In this document: positions 60,787-64,000 of the stretch, in pieces
How positions within the stretch are numbered: position 1 is the first letter of the stretch
Layout of the letters: each line of letters starts with the position of its first letter
Assembly (NCBI RefSeq): GCF_017309185.1
Contig: NZ_JAEKJZ010000002.1
Coordinates: 434,001 to 498,000 of the forward strand
Origin: Roseibium aggregatum
Lineage (GTDB): Bacteria; Pseudomonadota; Alphaproteobacteria; Rhizobiales; Stappiaceae
DNA length: 64,000 nt
Reading direction: 5' to 3'
Program-made: the position numbers and the translations under genes
The notes under the pieces: model-generated
Seen by the model: the letters and a program-made list of their open reading frames with translations, nothing else
The model's database searches: none
Told to the model about the DNA's origin: nothing

Positions 60787-61233
60787 GTGTCGATAGAGGC
60801 ATTCCCCGAAGATACTGAAAGCGGACGGCTAGATCACGAACAGATCGTTCATGAGTGGTTTCTCGATTTGTTGAGAGATCGTCCGGAAAAGCAGATCGCC
60901 GATATTCTCGGCGTTTCCAGTTCGAAGCTCTGGAAACTGAAGAAGGGGCAGCAACGGCTCAAGGCAACCGAGCTGGTAATCCTGCACCAGAGGCTCGACG
61001 CGCCGCTGCCGGATCTTGTTTCAGGCGGCAGGAAGAGCACCGGCGCCGCCTCGTCTACCAAAAAGACCGACACCAAGAGCCTGTTCGACTTCGCCTATGA
61101 CCGCGTCTGTGACCTTGAAAGACGGAAACCGGAAGAGCAGAGAGTTGATGAATTTGAACGCCTGGAACAAGTCTTTCACATTTTGAAAACGATCCAGGAA
61201 ACACCGGAAGCGTTGGAACTGAAGGACCGTTAA
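60787..61233 (+). CDS. Small HTH (XRE-like) protein, first gene of a three-gene operon
   Basis: This 148-residue protein starts at GTG 60787 behind GGGAGGGT. Residues about 27-70 (LRDRPEKQIADILGVSSSKL, WKLKKGQQRLKATELVIL) form a helix-turn-helix like Cro/CI proteins. The C-terminal half, FDFAYDRVCDLERRKPEEQR and onward, is helical. The stop TAA overlaps the ATG of the next gene. It may regulate its own operon; the target is unknown. Confidence 0.78.
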   Translation: MSIEAFPEDTESGRLDHEQIVHEWFLDLLRDRPEKQIADILGVSSSKLWKLKKGQQRLKATELVILHQRLDAPLPDLVSGGRKSTGAASSTKKTDTKSLFDFAYDRVCDLERRKPEEQRVDEFERLEQVFHILKTIQETPEALELKDR

Positions 61234-61496
61234 TGAGCGAAGACCATACCTTTTCCGAGAAGCAACTGACGTTTCTGCAGTTGTTTCATATTGCCGCCCG
61301 GTACGATTGCCTGTGCATCCTGGACTATTATTGCATGAACGAGTTCGACCACGACAGGGTGACCAGCCTGACGGACGACGAACGCGTGCGCCTGGTTGAG
61401 CTCGCCGAACGGGAAATCTTCGCGGAAGCGATAGAAAAGGGCTATCGGCCGAACAGGGTCTCAAGCGAGGTTCAGTACAATGGCCTTCTTTGTTGA
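61233..61496 (+). CDS. Small hypothetical protein
   Basis: This 87-residue cytoplasmic protein starts at an ATG that overlaps the previous stop (TAATG). It has KQLTFLQLFHIAARYDCLCI at the N-terminus, several Cys and Tyr residues and an acidic, helical C-terminal half, LTDDERVRLVELAEREIF. No family was recognised. It overlaps the following gene by 17 bases, so all three products are likely co-translated. Confidence 0.68.
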   Translation: MSEDHTFSEKQLTFLQLFHIAARYDCLCILDYYCMNEFDHDRVTSLTDDERVRLVELAEREIFAEAIEKGYRPNRVSSEVQYNGLLC

Positions 61497-62058
61497 GAAG
61501 CTCGACCTGTCGCGGATAGAAAGTGGCGAGGCAGGCGACGGGGCGCAGTTCATGTACCGTTTCTGGCTCCGCAACGAGGGCCACATGAACCGCGACAGCG
61601 GCATGACCCATCTGTCGAGGCAACTCATGCTGTTTCGGCCGGAATACATTCCAGGCGACGTCCCGCCGGTCGGGCTGATCGGCAAGGACACGACCTTCCG
61701 ACGCTACATACCCACAACCAACGAACCGACCAGTCTGCCGCTCGAATACCGGTCCATGATGGCCCCGGGCTACCATGCCGCGATTGCCGGCGAGCCCTGG
61801 TTCGATATCCAGCGCACCGGCCAGATGATGGGCGAAGGCACTCCGGATCTCATTCTCGAGCGGCTGATTTTGCCTTTCCGGACAGCTGCCGGGTTTGAGC
61901 GGCTCTTCTGCCTGTTAACCCTCAGGGAGGAGGTTTCGCGATCCGGTCGATCAGATCCAGAAGATCGTCGCGGCGGTTTCCGGCCAGGAACAGATCGTTG
62001 TCGATCGGGATGGGTCCACCGGCCTGCCATCGCACCGCGTTTTCAACCAGAAGCGTGA
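61480..62058 (+). CDS. PAS-like (PAS_5-type) hypothetical protein, with tail overlapping an antisense gene
   Basis: This 192-residue protein is the third gene of the small operon. Residues about 60-145 have the feel of alphaproteobacterial PAS_5 proteins: LPLEYRSMMAPGYHAAIAGE, WFDIQRTGQMMGEG and LERLILPFRTAAGFERLFCL. Reading is natural up to about residue 147 (LLTL). From there on it becomes Arg/Ser/Pro-rich and runs antisense through the end of the minus-strand gene by 137 bases. The last 45 residues may therefore result from a lost stop or frameshift. Ligand and partner are unknown. Confidence 0.68.
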   Translation: MAFFVEKLDLSRIESGEAGDGAQFMYRFWLRNEGHMNRDSGMTHLSRQLMLFRPEYIPGDVPPVGLIGKDTTFRRYIPTTNEPTSLPLEYRSMMAPGYHAAIAGEPWFDIQRTGQMMGEGTPDLILERLILPFRTAAGFERLFCLLTLREEVSRSGRSDPEDRRGGFRPGTDRCRSGWVHRPAIAPRFQPEA

Positions 62059-62629
62059 AGCCGCAGGAACGGAAAAAGCCGTCCTTGAAGACACGCTTTT
62101 CCATCCAGCCATAGTAGAAATCGGCATCCCACTCGTCCAGGGCCTCGATCTGCGCGATCCGGTTCAGGAGCCCGCCCAAATGGCAGTTCTGCCATTCGGG
62201 GCGCACCTCCGTGCCGCCGAGGTAGACCGTGTCGCCGGTGATCGACTGGGCGAACCTAGGCTGGTCAGCCGCCAGCACGACCTGGCCACCCGTCTCGGCC
62301 GGAAAGCAGCGGTGAAAATGCTTGCGCCAGTAGTCTGCAAGCGACTGCGGCGGCCGGATCGGATCCAGCCGGGCGCACACGCGGCCAACCATGCGCCCCC
62401 GGTCATCGGTCAAGGCAAGCCAGAAGGCCCTTCCGCTCGAAAAGGTCTGCATTCTTGGCGTGAAATGCGCCTCCAGAACCTTCAGCCCGGCCGCCTCGGC
62501 CATGGCGTCTACCATCTCGAAATCGTGACCGCGCTGAAGTGTCAGCCCGTAGCCGATAAAAACCGAATCAATCGCGCCCCATGCTCTCTTTAACAGGATC
62601 GGGTCCACCCCTGATCTCAGTTTGCCCAT
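61922..62629 (-). CDS. Conserved hypothetical protein, possible GNAT-like fold
   Basis: This 235-residue protein starts at ATG 62629 (MGKLRSGVDPILLKRAWGAI); the open frame continues to 62722 but the added leader looks unnatural. Stretches such as FWLALTDDRGRMVGRVCARL, and VYLGGTEVRPEWQNCHLGGL followed by helix LNRIAQIEAL, are arranged like the core strands and acetyl-CoA-binding helix of GNAT enzymes, though the usual Arg/Gln-x-x-Gly-x-Gly/Ala is not clear. It converges on and overlaps the PAS-like gene. No function is assigned. Confidence 0.72.
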   Translation of the reverse strand: MGKLRSGVDPILLKRAWGAIDSVFIGYGLTLQRGHDFEMVDAMAEAAGLKVLEAHFTPRMQTFSSGRAFWLALTDDRGRMVGRVCARLDPIRPPQSLADYWRKHFHRCFPAETGGQVVLAADQPRFAQSITGDTVYLGGTEVRPEWQNCHLGGLLNRIAQIEALDEWDADFYYGWMEKRVFKDGFFRSCGFTLLVENAVRWQAGGPIPIDNDLFLAGNRRDDLLDLIDRIAKPPP

Positions 62630-63335
62630 GCCTATGTGTCCTGTTTCTTTTTTTGAAAGTATTATTTCTGTTTCCGAACAAACCGATCGCGATCCACGAC
62701 ACACCTCATATAATCGCAACACTTACGGGTCGGTTGACAGAAATAACTGAGCAGGCAACAGGTTAAGTGCTTCGTTCCTCCCGCCAAAGAGGAGTGTATC
62801 AAGGGAATTGCATGCATATACCGAATGCTCCTGCACCCGTCGCCAACCGGCCTCTGGAAATAACGCAGGCGCTCATGAAGATTCCACTTGGAAGGGCAGA
62901 TCGCTCCGAAGATTCCGATTGGCAAGACGCGCAGTTGAGCATCCTACTGCTTTCCGGACAGATTAAAACCAACCTGCCGGACACTCGCGAGACAAAAAAC
63001 AAGCTTTGATGGTCTTCGAACCCAGCAGAACGTGCAGCGCCGAAGGAATACCCTTCGGAAAGGCAAGATCTCTCGTCGTTCATACCGCGGCAGTCGAGCG
63101 ATGAAGCCAGTCGCTTCTGCCTTTCTAAGGGACGTTGGTGGTGGGTGAATGGGGGGCGAACCCCGGGCCCGCTGATTGCAAACTATAAAATAGTGTTATT
63201 ATTCAATAATTTATATCCTTGCTCGCACTGTTTCCGAGCAATCAAAAACTAAACCTGACAGGCATGAGTTTGACTGGCACAAAACGTCCGCCTCGAGCCT
63301 AAGTTGATCGACGCTGCGCGCTGCAAGATAGTCGG
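62630..63335. other. Intergenic region without supported genes
   Basis: These 706 bases are less GC-rich than the neighbours, especially around 63180-63250. Overlapping small frames at 62767-63009 (plus) and 62799-63083 (minus) have no decisive ribosome site or recognisable composition. No RNA gene, repeat or mobile element was seen. Confidence 0.5.
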
Positions 63336-64000
63336 CTAGCGACTCTCTGCAAAGTCCTTGACCCAGTCGGAAATTGTATCCAGTGCACCGGGTGCAAAGG
63401 CGTAACGCCCCTCCAAAAGGTATCTGGCGACGGCGTAGTAGGACCAGTCTTCGGACAGTTGGCAGTTGTAGACAGATGCCTTCAAGAGCCCATGCGTCGC
63501 ATCAGGCAAGATCGTGATACGGGTGGCCGAGTCTTTCCGGCCGAGCATTTCTTCAAAGATTGCGGCGTTTCGAGTTGGATCGACGTTGAGGTCCTCCGCT
63601 CCCCAGAGCGCCAAAAGAGGAAGCCCCAGCGAAGACAAAGCCTGCCGCGAATCCACGCCTCGATTCTGGCGGACAAATCTCCAACGTTCGGGGGACATGC
63701 CAACCGGAGCGTCGTCTGCAGTAGCTTTTCTCCCAAATGCGCGGTCGTCCTCAAGGTCTTGCTCTGCAAGAGCGGTGTCAATCTCCTGCTCGCCAAGCCC
63801 CTCTCGGCGCAACCGCACCCGGGTGAAATACTCTCCCTGATCCTGCCAGGAAACCGCCGCGCCAATCAGGATCAGAAAATCAGCATCGGCGTTTGTCAGG
63901 GATGGCAAAACCCATCCGGCTTGTGAAAAACCAAGTGCACCGATTGCTGCTCCTTCAAAACGCTCTTCCAGGAACTGAAGAACACTTCGAGTTTCGTCGG
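63336..64000 (-). CDS. Alpha/beta hydrolase, C-terminal part (gene runs off window)
   Basis: The minus frame is open from the window edge to the TAG at 63338-63336, giving at least 221 residues. The nucleophile elbow GFSQAG (encoded near 63918-63935) shows a Ser hydrolase; the acid candidate is Asp in LWGAEDLNVDPTR and the His lies in LPDATHGLLKAS. A helical insertion, GEYFTRVRLRREGLGEQEID, lies between, as in many dipeptidyl/acyl hydrolases of the dienelactone-hydrolase-like clan. The N-terminus with the oxyanion loop is missing. The substrate is unknown. Confidence 0.85.
   Translation of the reverse strand, partial: DETRSVLQFLEERFEGAAIGALGFSQAGWVLPSLTNADADFLILIGAAVSWQDQGEYFTRVRLRREGLGEQEIDTALAEQDLEDDRAFGRKATADDAPVGMSPERWRFVRQNRGVDSRQALSSLGLPLLALWGAEDLNVDPTRNAAIFEEMLGRKDSATRITILPDATHGLLKASVYNCQLSEDWSYYAVARYLLEGRYAFAPGALDTISDWVKDFAESR

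Noticed and set aside
62767-63083. Two overlapping small frames on opposite strands
   Set aside because: Neither has a decisive ribosome site or recognisable composition, and they exclude each other.
1-64000. CRISPR arrays, tRNA or rRNA genes, insertion sequences, integrases
   Set aside because: None recognised by eye on either strand; short repeats seen are operator-like or hairpins only.

Overview
The window looks like a chromosomal stretch from a GC-rich, metabolically versatile alphaproteobacterium. The best guess is a marine or soil member of the Hyphomicrobiales, for example the Stappiaceae/Roseibium group. That guess rests on inference from GC-rich codon use, the density of TRAP, tripartite-tricarboxylate and Liv transporters, LysR and FCD-type GntR regulators, and GGGAGG-type ribosome sites. 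No rRNA, tRNA, CRISPR array, transposase or integrase was recognised.

Layout. 1-5487: the first codons of a response regulator, a secreted 23-residue-repeat protein, the tRNA hydroxylase TrhO, an overlapping PAS-protein/chemoreceptor pair and malonyl-CoA decarboxylase. 5488-8558: an AT-rich accessory island with two overlapping genes of unknown function (6328-7829), a strong terminator and two gene remnants at its right side. 8559-24174: a LysR/TAXI-TRAP/AtuA cluster, a YrhK-type membrane protein, then a dehydrogenase/TctC-TctAB/PrpF/TPP-enzyme/LysR cluster. 24236-29539: a solute-binding-type protein without signal peptide, and an operon of LigI-like lactonase, TAXI-TRAP importer and dienelactone hydrolase. 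30185-43635: an orphan sugar-type binding protein, flavoprotein, TPP enzyme, cupin, LysR, a branched-chain-type ABC importer (its last protein fuses permease and both ATPases), aldehyde dehydrogenase and SDR; two matching inverted repeats suggest one LysR controls both halves. 43732-47944: tcuA-tcuB plus a sugar isomerase and a GntR regulator. 48028-57719: a sugar-acid-like cluster (DctPQM TRAP, hydroxyacid dehydrogenase, RraA-like aldolase, royal-jelly-type propeller, KDG kinase, SDR, cupin) with its GntR. 57981-64000: an AbrB-type membrane protein preceded by operator-like repeats resembling those of tcuA, an RTX protein, a small HTH/PAS-like operon and an open-ended alpha/beta hydrolase.

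Together the middle 50 kb is a catabolic uptake region. Seven solute-binding proteins (2 TAXI, 1 DctP, 1 TctC, 1 Liv, 1 RbsB-like, 1 signal-less family 3) sit beside enzymes for 2-oxoacids, hydroxyacids, lactones and tricarboxylates. Several of these (LigI-like, PrpF/GalD-like, RraA-like) belong to families that act in succession on pyrone dicarboxylate and oxalomesaconate, but they lie in different operons and no hydratase was recognised.

The least explained item is the AT-rich two-gene cassette at 6328-7829. Its first product has a possible OST-HTH/LOTUS-like region and its second a conserved-looking His/Cys-rich C-terminus. A mobile or defence-type function is possible but is not shown by the sequence.
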